NCBI GenBank assembly: GCA_030526425.1 | Contig: JAUNCT010000003.1 | Location: 1 to 64,000, forward strand | DNA: 64,000 bases | Origin: Clostridia bacterium | GTDB lineage: Bacteria > Bacillota > Clostridia > Christensenellales > CAG-138 | Direction: 5' to 3' | In this document: piece by piece, positions 9,991 through 17,000 of the stretch | Position numbering within the stretch: the stretch's first letter is position 1 | Layout: each line of letters starts with the position of its first letter | The notes under the pieces: generated by a model | What the model was told of the DNA's origin: nothing | What the model saw: only the letters and a program-made list of their open reading frames with translations | Databases searched by the model: none | Position numbers and translations under genes: made by a program

Positions 9991-10038
9991 TTGCGGAACC
10001 CGAATAAAGAGATATATAATTCGGGTATCCAACCGAAT
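9991..10038 (+). promoter_or_regulatory. Promoter of the PNPOx-TSUP operon with overlapping inverted repeats
   Basis: A -10 TATAAT at 10015-10020 with a TTGCGG -35 eighteen bases upstream. The -10 is flanked by CCCGAAT (9999-10005) and ATTCGGG (10019-10025), and a third CCGAAT lies at 10033-10038. The middle arm can pair with either side, giving two mutually exclusive hairpins or a symmetric operator over the promoter. Confidence 0.5.
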
Positions 10039-10061
10039 CCAAATCACCGGAGGTACCCACC

Positions 10062-10454
10062 ATGGAAGAAGTCTTGGCGTTTCTCGACGCTTGCGGAACC
10101 TATTACCTTGCAACGAACGACAACGGGCAGCCGCGTGTCCGTCCTTTCGGCACCGCGCTGATCCACGAGGGCAAGCTGCTCATTCAAACGGGAAAATCGA
10201 AGCCCTGCTCGAAGCAGATGCACGAAGACCCGCGTGTGGAGATCTGCGCGTTTCTGAACGGCAAATGGCTGCGCCTGACGGCGAAAGCCGAGGAACTCGA
10301 TTCCGTTGCGGCGCGCAAAGCGATGCTGGACAAGTATCCGCACCTGCGCGGCATGTACGATGAGAACGACGGGAACTGCGAAGTTTTCGCACTGCGCGAC
10401 TGCACCGCCGCGTTCACCTCGTTCACGGAAGCGCCGCACACCGTTTCCTTCTGA
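10062..10454 (+). CDS. Pyridoxamine 5'-phosphate oxidase-like FMN-binding protein
   Basis: 130 aa split-barrel flavoprotein. The N-terminus (MEEVLAFLDACGTYYLATNDNGQPRVRPFG) and the middle (LLIQTGKSKPCSKQMHEDPRVEIC) match the small PNPOx-like family that binds FMN or F420. Members are often general flavin reductases or nitroimidazole reductases; the substrate here is not known. It overlaps the following TSUP gene by one base, so both are probably one transcript from the promoter at 10015. Confidence 0.85.
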   Translation: MEEVLAFLDACGTYYLATNDNGQPRVRPFGTALIHEGKLLIQTGKSKPCSKQMHEDPRVEICAFLNGKWLRLTAKAEELDSVAARKAMLDKYPHLRGMYDENDGNCEVFALRDCTAAFTSFTEAPHTVSF

Positions 10455-11212
10455 TGTGGACACAGCTGCTGATCGTTTGCCCGCTGGTCTTTCTCGGCGG
10501 ATTTGTCGACGCCATTGCCGGCGGGGGCGGTCTCATCACCTTGCCGGCATATCTGTTGGCGGGGCTTCCTCCGCACAACGCCATCGCCACGAATAAAGTC
10601 AGCTCCTCCTGCGGAGGCTTCGTTGCGATGGTCAAGCTCGGACGGGCGGGCTGCATCCCGTTGCGGGAGTGCCTATTCGCAGTGCCCTGCGCGCTGATCG
10701 GCTCGGCCGCGGGAGCGAAACTCGCGCTGTCGATTGGCGACGATGTGTTCCGCATGATCCTGCTGGTCGTGTTGCCGCTGACCGCGCTTTACGTGCTTGC
10801 GGGCAAGGGCTTGAAGGACGAACCTTCCGGTCCGCCGCTTTCCGACTGCAGGCTGTACGCGTTCACGGCCCTGATCTCCTTACTGCTCGGCGTTTACGAC
10901 GGTTTCTACGGACCCGGAACGGGAACGTTTCTGCTGTTGCTGTTCACCGGCGTTGCGAAGATGAACGTGCGCAACGCTGCGGGGCTTTCGAAAGCAGTCA
11001 ATTTTTCGACCAACATCGGCTCCCTCGTGACCTATGCGCTTTCGGGCAAGGCGATCTTCGCTCTGGGTCTGCCCGCGGCGCTGTGCTCGATGCTCGGCGC
11101 ACGGCTCGGCAGTTCGCTGTTTCTCAAGGACGGCACGCGGATCGTCCGCCCCGTGATGCTCGGCGTGCTCGGCATCTTCTTCGTGAAGACGCTGTATGAG
11201 CTTTTGTTTTGA
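10454..11212 (+). CDS. TSUP/TauE-SafE family membrane transporter
   Basis: 252 aa, about eight membrane helices. The N-terminal GGFVDAIAGGGGLITLPAYL and the internal repeat LLGVYDGFYGPGTGTFLLL are the two family signature loops. TSUP proteins export sulfite, sulfoacetate or related organosulfur anions, or take up such compounds; which one cannot be told. It is translationally coupled (ATG overlapping TGA) to the PNPOx-like gene. Confidence 0.9.
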   Translation: MWTQLLIVCPLVFLGGFVDAIAGGGGLITLPAYLLAGLPPHNAIATNKVSSSCGGFVAMVKLGRAGCIPLRECLFAVPCALIGSAAGAKLALSIGDDVFRMILLVVLPLTALYVLAGKGLKDEPSGPPLSDCRLYAFTALISLLLGVYDGFYGPGTGTFLLLLFTGVAKMNVRNAAGLSKAVNFSTNIGSLVTYALSGKAIFALGLPAALCSMLGARLGSSLFLKDGTRIVRPVMLGVLGIFFVKTLYELLF

Positions 11213-11226
11213 GCGGCTTCGCATAC

Positions 11227-11276
11227 GGTTAGTCTTCGCTAACCTACCATTTGAATTTTAATTAGCACAGGCTAAC
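11227..11276 (+). promoter_or_regulatory. Tandem operator-like repeats upstream of the DtxR-family gene
   Basis: Two copies of TTAG-N5-GCTAAC at 11229-11243 and 11262-11276, spaced 33 bp (about three helical turns). The first sits in a perfect GGTTAG-N6-CTAACC dyad and the second in TTAGC-N4-GCTAA. The half-sites resemble those of DtxR/IdeR boxes (TTAGGTTAG...CTAACCTAA), though spacing differs. Autoregulation by the downstream gene is the simplest reading. Confidence 0.55.
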
Positions 11277-11362
11277 TTGTCAAGCGACCCGCGCAGCGAA
11301 GATTGAAAAAATCCCGGTTTCATGATAAGCTACCCCCAATGACACCCCGAGGAGAAGGAAGC

Positions 11363-11728
11363 ATGCTCGAATCCGGCGAAATGTATTTGGAAACGATCTA
11401 CGTTCTGGCGCGGACGAAATCCGCCGTGCGCGCGATCGACGTGTGCGAATCGATGGGCTATTCGAAGCCGTCGGTGAGCCGCGCGATGGGGTTGCTGAAA
11501 AAGGACGGATGGATCGAAACCGACAAAAACGGCTTCATCACGCTGACCGCGACCGGCTTGGAAAAAGCCGAAAAGATCTATGAGCGGCACACGGTGATCA
11601 CCAAGGTCCTGATCGGGCTCGGCGTTTCGGAAGAAACCGCCGCCGAGGACGCCTGCCGCATCGAGCACTACCTCAGCGATGAGACCTTCGAAGCCGTAAA
11701 GCGGCATTGCAACGCATACAGCAAATGA
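11363..11728 (+). CDS. DtxR-family metal-dependent transcriptional regulator
   Basis: 121 aa: winged helix (residues 3-65, recognition helix KPSVSRAMGLLKK) and a metal-binding dimerisation domain, no SH3 domain. The ATG at 11363 with GGAGAAGG upstream matches the family start. Aligned by eye to Bacillus MntR, the metal ligands are Met7, Glu10, His76, Cys98, Glu101 and His102. Met and Cys replace the Asp8 and Glu99 of MntR, as in the iron regulator DtxR, so I infer Fe(II) rather than Mn(II) sensing. The nearby feo operon supports this. Two candidate operators lie upstream. Confidence 0.88.
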   Translation: MLESGEMYLETIYVLARTKSAVRAIDVCESMGYSKPSVSRAMGLLKKDGWIETDKNGFITLTATGLEKAEKIYERHTVITKVLIGLGVSEETAAEDACRIEHYLSDETFEAVKRHCNAYSK

Positions 11729-11767
11729 AAAACGCCTCCGTTTTCCGCCGGGAACGGAGGCGTTTCG
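11728..11767. terminator. Bidirectional terminator between dtxR-like gene and azlD
   Basis: AAACGCCTCCGTT and its complement around a ten-base loop, flanked by A-rich and T-rich sides. It serves two convergent genes. Confidence 0.85.
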
Positions 11768-11780
11768 CTTTCTCTTCGGT

Positions 11781-12101
11781 TCAGATGCGCAAAAGCAGCA
11801 TATAGCATACAGTGCCCACGGCAACGGAGAGGATGGTGTTCTTTTTCCAAAGGTGCATGCCTGAAACGACAGCGACCGCAAGGAGCGTTTTGAGGTTCAT
11901 CGCAAGACCGTTTGTCGTGAGATCCTTCAGGCAGTAAACGACCAGCGCCGCAATGACCGCGAACGGCAGCAGATCCCCAAGGCGCCGCACGACGGCAGGT
12001 ACTTCTTTGGAACGCCCGAACAGGACGAAGGGCAACGCGCGCAGACCGAATGTGATGAGCGCCGCGCCCGCGAATACAACGAACAGCGTTTCAACGGACA
12101 T
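11781..12101 (-). CDS. azlD: AzlD-family small subunit of branched-chain amino acid exporter
   Basis: 106 aa, four predicted membrane helices; LITFGLRALPFVLFGR and VVRRLGDLLPFAVIAALVVYC are typical AzlD segments. With AzlC it forms a branched-chain amino acid (or analogue) export permease. It overlaps azlC by 11 bases, so coupling is likely. Confidence 0.92.
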   Translation of the reverse strand: MSVETLFVVFAGAALITFGLRALPFVLFGRSKEVPAVVRRLGDLLPFAVIAALVVYCLKDLTTNGLAMNLKTLLAVAVVSGMHLWKKNTILSVAVGTVCYMLLLRI

Positions 12102-12780
12102 CGCCGTTTTCCTCCTTTCGTGCGATCGCCACGAGGACGACGGACGCGATCAGCAACGCAGGCAAAATGAAATTGCTTTTGCCGAACAGCAACAGGCACA
12201 GCACCGAAGCACCGAGCCCGGTGAGCGCCGCGCGGTGATCCTTCGTATTCCGCCACTGGTCGATGAACACGGTGACGAACAAAGCGGTCATCGTAAAGTC
12301 GATGCCGGTGAAATCGAAGGGCACCACGTTGCCGATCACGGCACCGAGCACCGAACCCGCGACCCAGTACAGCTGACAAAGGATCGCCGAGGCAAAGCGG
12401 TAATCTTCCAACGAAACGCCTTCCCCCACCGGTGCGGGTGCACAGTACAAGGCGTAGGTCTCATCCGTCAGAGAAAAGATCATATACAGCATGCGCTTGC
12501 CCATGCGCTTGAAGTCTTCGATGAAGCTGATGCCGTAAAACACATGCCTGCTGCCGAGCGCGAACGCCGTGATCAAAATCGACGGGATCGCCGCCCCGGC
12601 TTTGAGAAAGCCCGCAAGAGCCATTTGAAAGGCGCCGGTGTAAATGAAGATACTCGCCGCTGCCGACCAGCCGGCACCGTACCCGGCATCATGCATCATG
12701 ATCCCGAACGCCGTGCCGAGGAACACATAGCTGAACATGATCGGCAGGGTATGCAAAAATGCTGTTTTGAATGTTTTCAT
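12091..12780 (-). CDS. azlC: AzlC-family branched-chain amino acid export permease
   Basis: 229 aa membrane protein with the family N-terminus (LPIMFSYVFLGTAFGIMMHDAGYG) and the DETYAL motif after FSLT. Large subunit of the AzlCD exporter. Its ATG begins two bases after the stop of a 21-codon leader frame, and GGAG within that leader acts as its ribosome binding site. Confidence 0.93.
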   Translation of the reverse strand: MKTFKTAFLHTLPIMFSYVFLGTAFGIMMHDAGYGAGWSAAASIFIYTGAFQMALAGFLKAGAAIPSILITAFALGSRHVFYGISFIEDFKRMGKRMLYMIFSLTDETYALYCAPAPVGEGVSLEDYRFASAILCQLYWVAGSVLGAVIGNVVPFDFTGIDFTMTALFVTVFIDQWRNTKDHRAALTGLGASVLCLLLFGKSNFILPALLIASVVLVAIARKEENGDVR

Positions 12781-13080
12781 CGTTATCTCCGTGGATTCAT
12801 CGGACCCGGCGGGGGTACATTCCTGCCGGGAGGTATATCGAATGCCATGATATCCTCTTTCCGCGCGACGCGCTATCGTTTTTTTCTATTGTGCCCTTCA
12901 TATGCCGAGGGTCCGATTTCAAAAACTCACGGAAACCGCGGTTTTTCCTTTCCGGCGCTTCGGGATTTGCGAATTGTCATTGACAAATTCTATATTTCGT
13001 ATATTATATATTCATATCAATAACATATGGCGGAGATACCGAAGCACGTATCCCTCCGCCGAACAAAGGAGAGCACCCCG
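12781..13080. promoter_or_regulatory. Divergent region between azlC and paaK
   Basis: The left half (to about 12890) is azlC leader, including the leader frame. The right half carries the paaK promoter: TTGACA at 12980-12985, sixteen bases, TATTAT at 13002-13007, with AAAGGAG before the ATG at 13081. A TTGTCA-T-TGACAA dyad (12975-12987) overlaps the -35 and may be an operator. No T-box or riboswitch fold is recognisable. Confidence 0.6.
12783..12848 (-). CDS. Possible 21-aa leader peptide upstream of azlC
   Basis: An ATG-to-TAA frame with an AAGAGG ribosome binding site, ending two bases before azlC. The peptide begins MAFDIPPGRN, contains the polyproline run VPPPGP and ends in two arginines. 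The reading frame also holds a CCCGGC/GCCGGG hairpin (12805-12830). A stall at the proline run could control access to the azlC start. It is short and unverified; it may be a chance frame. Confidence 0.35.
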   Translation of the reverse strand: MAFDIPPGRNVPPPGPMNPRR

Positions 13081-14385
13081 ATGGCAAATTACTATCAACC
13101 GGAAATCGAGTGCGCTTCCCGCGAAGAGATCGTCCGGATCCAGAACGAGAAGCTGGTCAAACAAGTCCGCCACGTTTACGATAACGTTCCGTACTACAGA
13201 CACCTGATGGAAGAAAAAGGCGTAACGCCGGACGATATCCGTTCGATCGACGACATCCACAAGCTGCCGTTTTTGACCAAGGCCGATCTCCGCGAGGCGT
13301 ATCCTTACGGGCTGTTGGGAACGGACCTCAAAAACTGCGTCCGCATCCAGTCCACCTCGGGTACGACGGGCAAACGCGTCGTTGCTTTCTACACGCAAAA
13401 GGACATCGATCTTTGGGAAGACTGCTGTGCGCGCGCCATCGTTGCGGCGGGCGGTACGAATGAAGATGTTTGCCAGGTCTGCTACGGTTACGGTCTGTTC
13501 ACCGGAGGTCCCGGTCTGAACGGCGGTTCGCACAAGGTCGGCTGCCTGACGCTGCCGATGTCCAGCGGAAACACCGACCGCCAGATCCAGTTCATGATGG
13601 ACCTCGGTTCGACGATTCTCTGCTGCACGCCTTCTTACGCCGCGTTCATCGCCGAGACGCTTGCCGAAAAGGGATACAAGCCCGAAGACAACAAGCTCAA
13701 AGCGGGCATTTTCGGCGCCGAGCCCTGGACCGAGGAGATGCGCCGCGACATCGAAGCGAAGCTCGGCATCAAAGCCTACGACATTTACGGTCTCACCGAG
13801 ACGACCGGCCCCGGCGTTTCCTTCGAGTGCGAAGAGCAGACCGGTATGCACATCAACGAGGACCACTTCTACGCCGAGATCATCGACCCCGAGACCGGCG
13901 AAGTGCTGCCCGAGGGTTCGAAGGGCGAGTTGGTATTCACCTCGCTCGACAAGGAAGGCTTCCCCCTCCTCCGCTACCGCACACGTGATATCTGCGTGCT
14001 TTCCCGCAAGAAGTGCAGCTGCGGACGCACCCATGTGAAGATGTCCAAGCCCATGGGACGCAGCGACGACATGCTCATCATCCGCGGCGTCAACGTGTTC
14101 CCGAGCCAGATCGAGACCGTGCTGCTGAACGAGGGCTATTCGCCGAACTACCAGATCGTCGTCGACCGTGTGAACAACACGGATACGCTGGATGTCTATG
14201 TCGAGCTCACCCCCGACCAGTTCAGCGATATCATTTCCGAGAACCAGAAAAAGGAAAAGGCGCTGGAAGGCGCGATCCGCACGATGCTCGGCATCGGCGC
14301 GAAGGTGCACTTGACCGACCCGAAGACCATCGCCCGCAGCGAGGGCAAGGCCGTGCGCGTCATCGACAAGCGCAAACTCGTCTGA
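13081..14385 (+). CDS. paaK: Phenylacetate-CoA ligase family (arylacetate-CoA ligase)
   Basis: 434 aa adenylate-forming enzyme. The AMP-binding loop is SSTSGTTGKRV, followed by GYGLFTGGPGLNGG, YDIYGLTETTGPG and the C-terminal GRSDDMLIIRGVNVFPSQIE, all hallmarks of PaaK. It activates phenylacetate, indoleacetate or another aryl acid to the CoA thioester with ATP. The start at 13081 is set by AAAGGAG. In many anaerobes paaK-ACT pairs sit beside indolepyruvate:ferredoxin oxidoreductase genes (iorAB) in aromatic amino acid fermentation; those are absent here. Confidence 0.93.
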   Translation: MANYYQPEIECASREEIVRIQNEKLVKQVRHVYDNVPYYRHLMEEKGVTPDDIRSIDDIHKLPFLTKADLREAYPYGLLGTDLKNCVRIQSTSGTTGKRVVAFYTQKDIDLWEDCCARAIVAAGGTNEDVCQVCYGYGLFTGGPGLNGGSHKVGCLTLPMSSGNTDRQIQFMMDLGSTILCCTPSYAAFIAETLAEKGYKPEDNKLKAGIFGAEPWTEEMRRDIEAKLGIKAYDIYGLTETTGPGVSFECEEQTGMHINEDHFYAEIIDPETGEVLPEGSKGELVFTSLDKEGFPLLRYRTRDICVLSRKKCSCGRTHVKMSKPMGRSDDMLIIRGVNVFPSQIETVLLNEGYSPNYQIVVDRVNNTDTLDVYVELTPDQFSDIISENQKKEKALEGAIRTMLGIGAKVHLTDPKTIARSEGKAVRVIDKRKLV

Positions 14386-14401
14386 GAAAAGGAGGAAACG
14401 T

Positions 14402-14830
14402 ATGTCCGTCAAACAACTTTCCGTATTCGTGGAGAACAAGCAGGGCAGCCTCGTCAAAGCCTTGCGCGCCGTTTCCGAAGCCGGCTTGAACATCCGTGCG
14501 ATGAGCATCGCAGACACACAGGATTTCGGCGTGATCCGCCTCATCGTCGGTGATACCGAAAAGGCCGTTGCGGTACTTTCCGATTCGTGCCTCGTGCGCG
14601 CGACCGATGTCGTTGCGGCGAAGATGGACGACAAGGCCGGCGCACTGTGCGGCATCCTTTCCGTGCTGGACGACGCCGCGATCAACGTCGAATACATGTA
14701 CGCCTTCACCGCCCCCACGGCGACCGGCGCTTACGTGGTGCTGCGCGTTTCGGATGTCGCCGAAGCGGAGAAAGCCCTGACTTCCGGCGGTATCGAAGTA
14801 CTGGACAAGGAAGCGATCAAGGGGCTGTAA
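14402..14830 (+). CDS. Tandem ACT-domain protein
   Basis: 142 aa made of two ACT domains (VKQLSVFVENKQGSLVKALRAV... and VVAAKMDDKAGALCGILSVLDDA...). Such proteins bind amino acids and act as sensors. It follows paaK by 16 bases and is a common partner of PaaK in Clostridia, where it probably senses an aromatic amino acid and modulates the ligase or associated oxidoreductase. Confidence 0.9.
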   Translation: MSVKQLSVFVENKQGSLVKALRAVSEAGLNIRAMSIADTQDFGVIRLIVGDTEKAVAVLSDSCLVRATDVVAAKMDDKAGALCGILSVLDDAAINVEYMYAFTAPTATGAYVVLRVSDVAEAEKALTSGGIEVLDKEAIKGL

Positions 14831-14839
14831 ACGAGATGG

Positions 14840-14875
14840 AAAAAAGCCACCCTGCGGGGTGGCTTTTTTGTTTTT
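14840..14875. terminator. Bidirectional terminator
   Basis: AAAAAAGCCACCC, a four-base loop and the complement with a T-run on both exits. It separates the convergent paaK operon and the five-repeat secreted protein gene. Confidence 0.9.
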
Positions 14876-14884
14876 GGGAGTCGG

Positions 14885-15685
14885 TTATTGGTTGGCGATC
14901 GCGATCACGGACGCCATCTCGACGCAACGGTACAAACCGTTGGCAAGCTGTTGCGGCGCGCCGTTGCAGCTTTTGTCGTTTTTGCTCATATCGTCCAGGA
15001 CACCGCTGATCAAATCGGTATATCTGCCCGAGGTGTTCTTTTCCATCGCGATGATGCTCAGCAGTTCCACCATGCGGTACGCACCGTTCGCCTGTTGCTG
15101 CGGCGCACCCGAGCAACGCGCGTTGTTGAAAGACATGTCATCGAGAACGCCCGAGATCAGATCCGAATAGCGGTTCCCGCTGTCGAGTTCATATGCGATG
15201 ATCGCAAGCAGTTCCACACAGCGGTACAGACCGTTTGCGATCTGCTGCGGAGCACCGTTGCAGCTTGCGTTGTTGGAAGACATATCGTCGAGCACGCCGG
15301 TGATCAAATCACCGTATACGCCCGAACTGTCGTTGACCAGTGCGATGACCGCGAGCATTTCCGCGCAACGATAGGCGCCGTTCGCAGTCTGTTGCGGCGC
15401 ACCCGAACAACGCGCATTGTTCGCATCGCGGTCTTCCAAGATGCCCGTGACAAGTTCGGAGGCTTTGGCGTTCCCGTCCTCCAAGGCGATGACGGCCAGC
15501 ATTTCCACAAGCCGGTAAACACCGTTTGCCGCCTGTTGCGGCGCGCCCGAACAACGGGCGTTGTTCGACGACATGTCATCGAGAATCGACGAGATGAGAT
15601 CCGAGTAGCCCGATGCCGCAAACCCGGGCGTTACCGCCGCGAATACCAACAGCAACGCCAATAAAAGACCGACTGCTTTTTTCAT
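14885..15685 (-). CDS. Secreted protein of five tandem ~49-residue repeats
   Basis: 266 aa. A signal peptide (MKKAVGLLLALLLVFAAVTPGFAA) is followed by nothing but five repeats (residues 27-75, 76-123, 124-172, 173-221, 222-266). Each repeat has a consensus YSDLISGVLDDMS, then NN-A-R-C-[SN]-GAPQQ, ANG-[AL]-YR, and VELLAIIA. The Cys is invariant (45, 93, 142, 191, 240); GAPQQ is unchanged in all five. The pattern looks like an alpha-helical solenoid exposed outside the cell. I do not recognise the family. Repeats diverge little, suggesting recent expansion. Confidence 0.8.
   Translation of the reverse strand: MKKAVGLLLALLLVFAAVTPGFAASGYSDLISSILDDMSSNNARCSGAPQQAANGVYRLVEMLAVIALEDGNAKASELVTGILEDRDANNARCSGAPQQTANGAYRCAEMLAVIALVNDSSGVYGDLITGVLDDMSSNNASCNGAPQQIANGLYRCVELLAIIAYELDSGNRYSDLISGVLDDMSFNNARCSGAPQQQANGAYRMVELLSIIAMEKNTSGRYTDLISGVLDDMSKNDKSCNGAPQQLANGLYRCVEMASVIAIANQ
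14888..15607 (-). repeat. Five in-frame direct repeats of about 147 bp
   Basis: The DNA encoding the secreted repeat protein is a tandem array with a 144-147 bp period. The best conserved core encodes CxGAPQQ and recurs five times. It is a coding repeat, not a CRISPR array: there are no unique spacers between short identical repeats. Confidence 0.9.
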
Positions 15686-15731
15686 ATGTTCTCCCCCATT
15701 TTGTTATTGCTTTCTCCAAAGAGCGTGAAAC

Positions 15732-16400
15732 TCACATGTCGTTGTCGACTTCTTCGCGTTCCTTATTCGCTTTCATTGCTGCTTCATTAGCAGCTTCTTT
15801 ATAATCATCTTCCGTGTATTTATGATAGCTGACATAGACAAAATATTGATAATTATAATTTTCTTTGCGGACATAGAAAGAGACAATATCAATTTTCACA
15901 TTGTAGTTACCGCAATCGACAGCCCACTCGTCGTAGTTGATATAGTCAACAGCACCGTTATCCCAAAATTTATACATGATATCATACCATTCCTTCAGAC
16001 TCTCAAAAGCCGGTCCCGTGATCGGCTCTACCAAACCACCGGTATTCCCAATTGGATTTCCGTATTTTCTTTTGAGGCTCTCGGTCAATGTTTTGTAAAC
16101 ACTGTTCATTTCATCACTATTATAGCAAACAGCCGGACCAAAACTATAACACACGCTTTCTAATTTATCTTCGTTATCAAAATAGAAACCGCATGAAGCG
16201 CCAACATAACCTGCAATTTTACCTTGGAACCAATTTGAATCTGAACTTTCTCTTTTCAAAGTCTTTTCTTTTTGAAATACTACTTCTTTCTTATCACCGA
16301 ACAGTATTCCATTTCGGAGGGCGAATTCTTCGGCGAATGCCGGGAATGCCATTGCCAGTACCAACAGAACAGCCATCCATTTCAGAACCAATGATTTCAT
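15732..16400 (-). CDS. Secreted protein of unknown function, AT-rich
   Basis: 222 aa with a clear signal peptide (ending PAFA-EEF) and a mature domain rich in Tyr, Asn, Lys and acidic residues; the C-terminus is charged (KANKEREEVDNDM). Three to four Cys could form disulfides. Base composition is visibly more AT-rich than the flanking genes and codon choice follows, so it may be recently acquired. No family recognised. It lies 46 bases downstream of nothing obvious and is oriented like the five-repeat gene, so both could share a transcript. Confidence 0.7.
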   Translation of the reverse strand: MKSLVLKWMAVLLVLAMAFPAFAEEFALRNGILFGDKKEVVFQKEKTLKRESSDSNWFQGKIAGYVGASCGFYFDNEDKLESVCYSFGPAVCYNSDEMNSVYKTLTESLKRKYGNPIGNTGGLVEPITGPAFESLKEWYDIMYKFWDNGAVDYINYDEWAVDCGNYNVKIDIVSFYVRKENYNYQYFVYVSYHKYTEDDYKEAANEAAMKANKEREEVDNDM

Positions 16401-16667
16401 ACTTTCTTCCTCTCTTTTTCTTATTGAATATCTGAAACACGAAGCACCGGTGTGTGCCCGTGCATCATTCCCGTTGTTTTGCCAATCGTGATTTTGAAAA
16501 TTTGCCGAACCGTTTACCGCTCATGCGGTTATGTCGAATTGAATGTTGTTTTGCCGTGTATCTTGAAACCCTTGTTGAATTTCAATATAGCCCGCTTTCG
16601 GGCAATTGTCAACATATTGACATTAAAATATTATGATTTCATCATTCTATTGAAAGGGATGCGCGGT
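16401..16667 (+). promoter_or_regulatory. AT-rich divergent intergenic region with XRE promoter and operator
   Basis: On the plus strand, TTGTCA (16606-16611), 17 bases, TATTAT (16629-16634) forms a good promoter. Overlapping the -35 is a perfect dyad TGTCAA-CATA-TTGACA (16607-16622), a likely operator for the HTH protein encoded just downstream. The left part is the leader of the secreted AT-rich protein and shows no clear signal. Confidence 0.6.
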
Positions 16668-16901
16668 ATGATCGTTTACGACCGGTTGTGGAAGACGATG
16701 CGCGAGAAGGGCGTATCCCAGTACCGCCTGATCCGCGAATACCGCATCAGCACCGGACAGCTCGACCGCTTGCGGAAGAACGCCGACATCAGCACCTATA
16801 CGCTGGGACGGCTGTGCGAGATCCTCGACTGCGAACTGGAGGATATCGCGGAATTCCGAAAAGACGAAGATGTGCCGACGGTCGGTGATACCGCGATATA
16901 A
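16668..16901 (+). CDS. XRE-family helix-turn-helix regulator
   Basis: 77 aa, essentially one HTH domain of the Cro/CI type (LWKTMREKGVSQYRLIREYRISTGQLDRLRKNADISTYTLGRLCEILDCELEDIAEF). The start at 16668 has GAAAGGG nine bases upstream; an in-frame ATG at 16659 is too close to it. Very likely autoregulated through the dyad over its promoter. Similar tiny XRE proteins are common in mobile or accessory DNA. Confidence 0.85.
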   Translation: MIVYDRLWKTMREKGVSQYRLIREYRISTGQLDRLRKNADISTYTLGRLCEILDCELEDIAEFRKDEDVPTVGDTAI

Positions 16902-16902
16902 C

Positions 16903-16938
16903 AAAAAGCCACCCTGCGCGGGTGGCTTTTTGTTTTTC
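16903..16938. terminator. Bidirectional terminator
   Basis: AAAAAGCCACCC with its complement around a five-base loop, then TTTTTGTTTTT. It ends the XRE gene and, on the other strand, the SLC13-type transporter gene. Confidence 0.88.
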
Positions 16939-17000
16939 CGTTATTCAAAGAACAAGCAACGCATCAAGGACGATGTGTGCAGGATGCGTGAACCGACCGT

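Noticed and set aside
12781-12900. T-box leader before azlC
   Set aside because: No T-box bulge sequence or terminator/antiterminator pair; only a short hairpin and a leader frame are visible.
14888-15607. Repeated units that might be a CRISPR array
   Set aside because: The repeats are about 147 bp, in frame and coding, with no short identical repeats separated by unique spacers.
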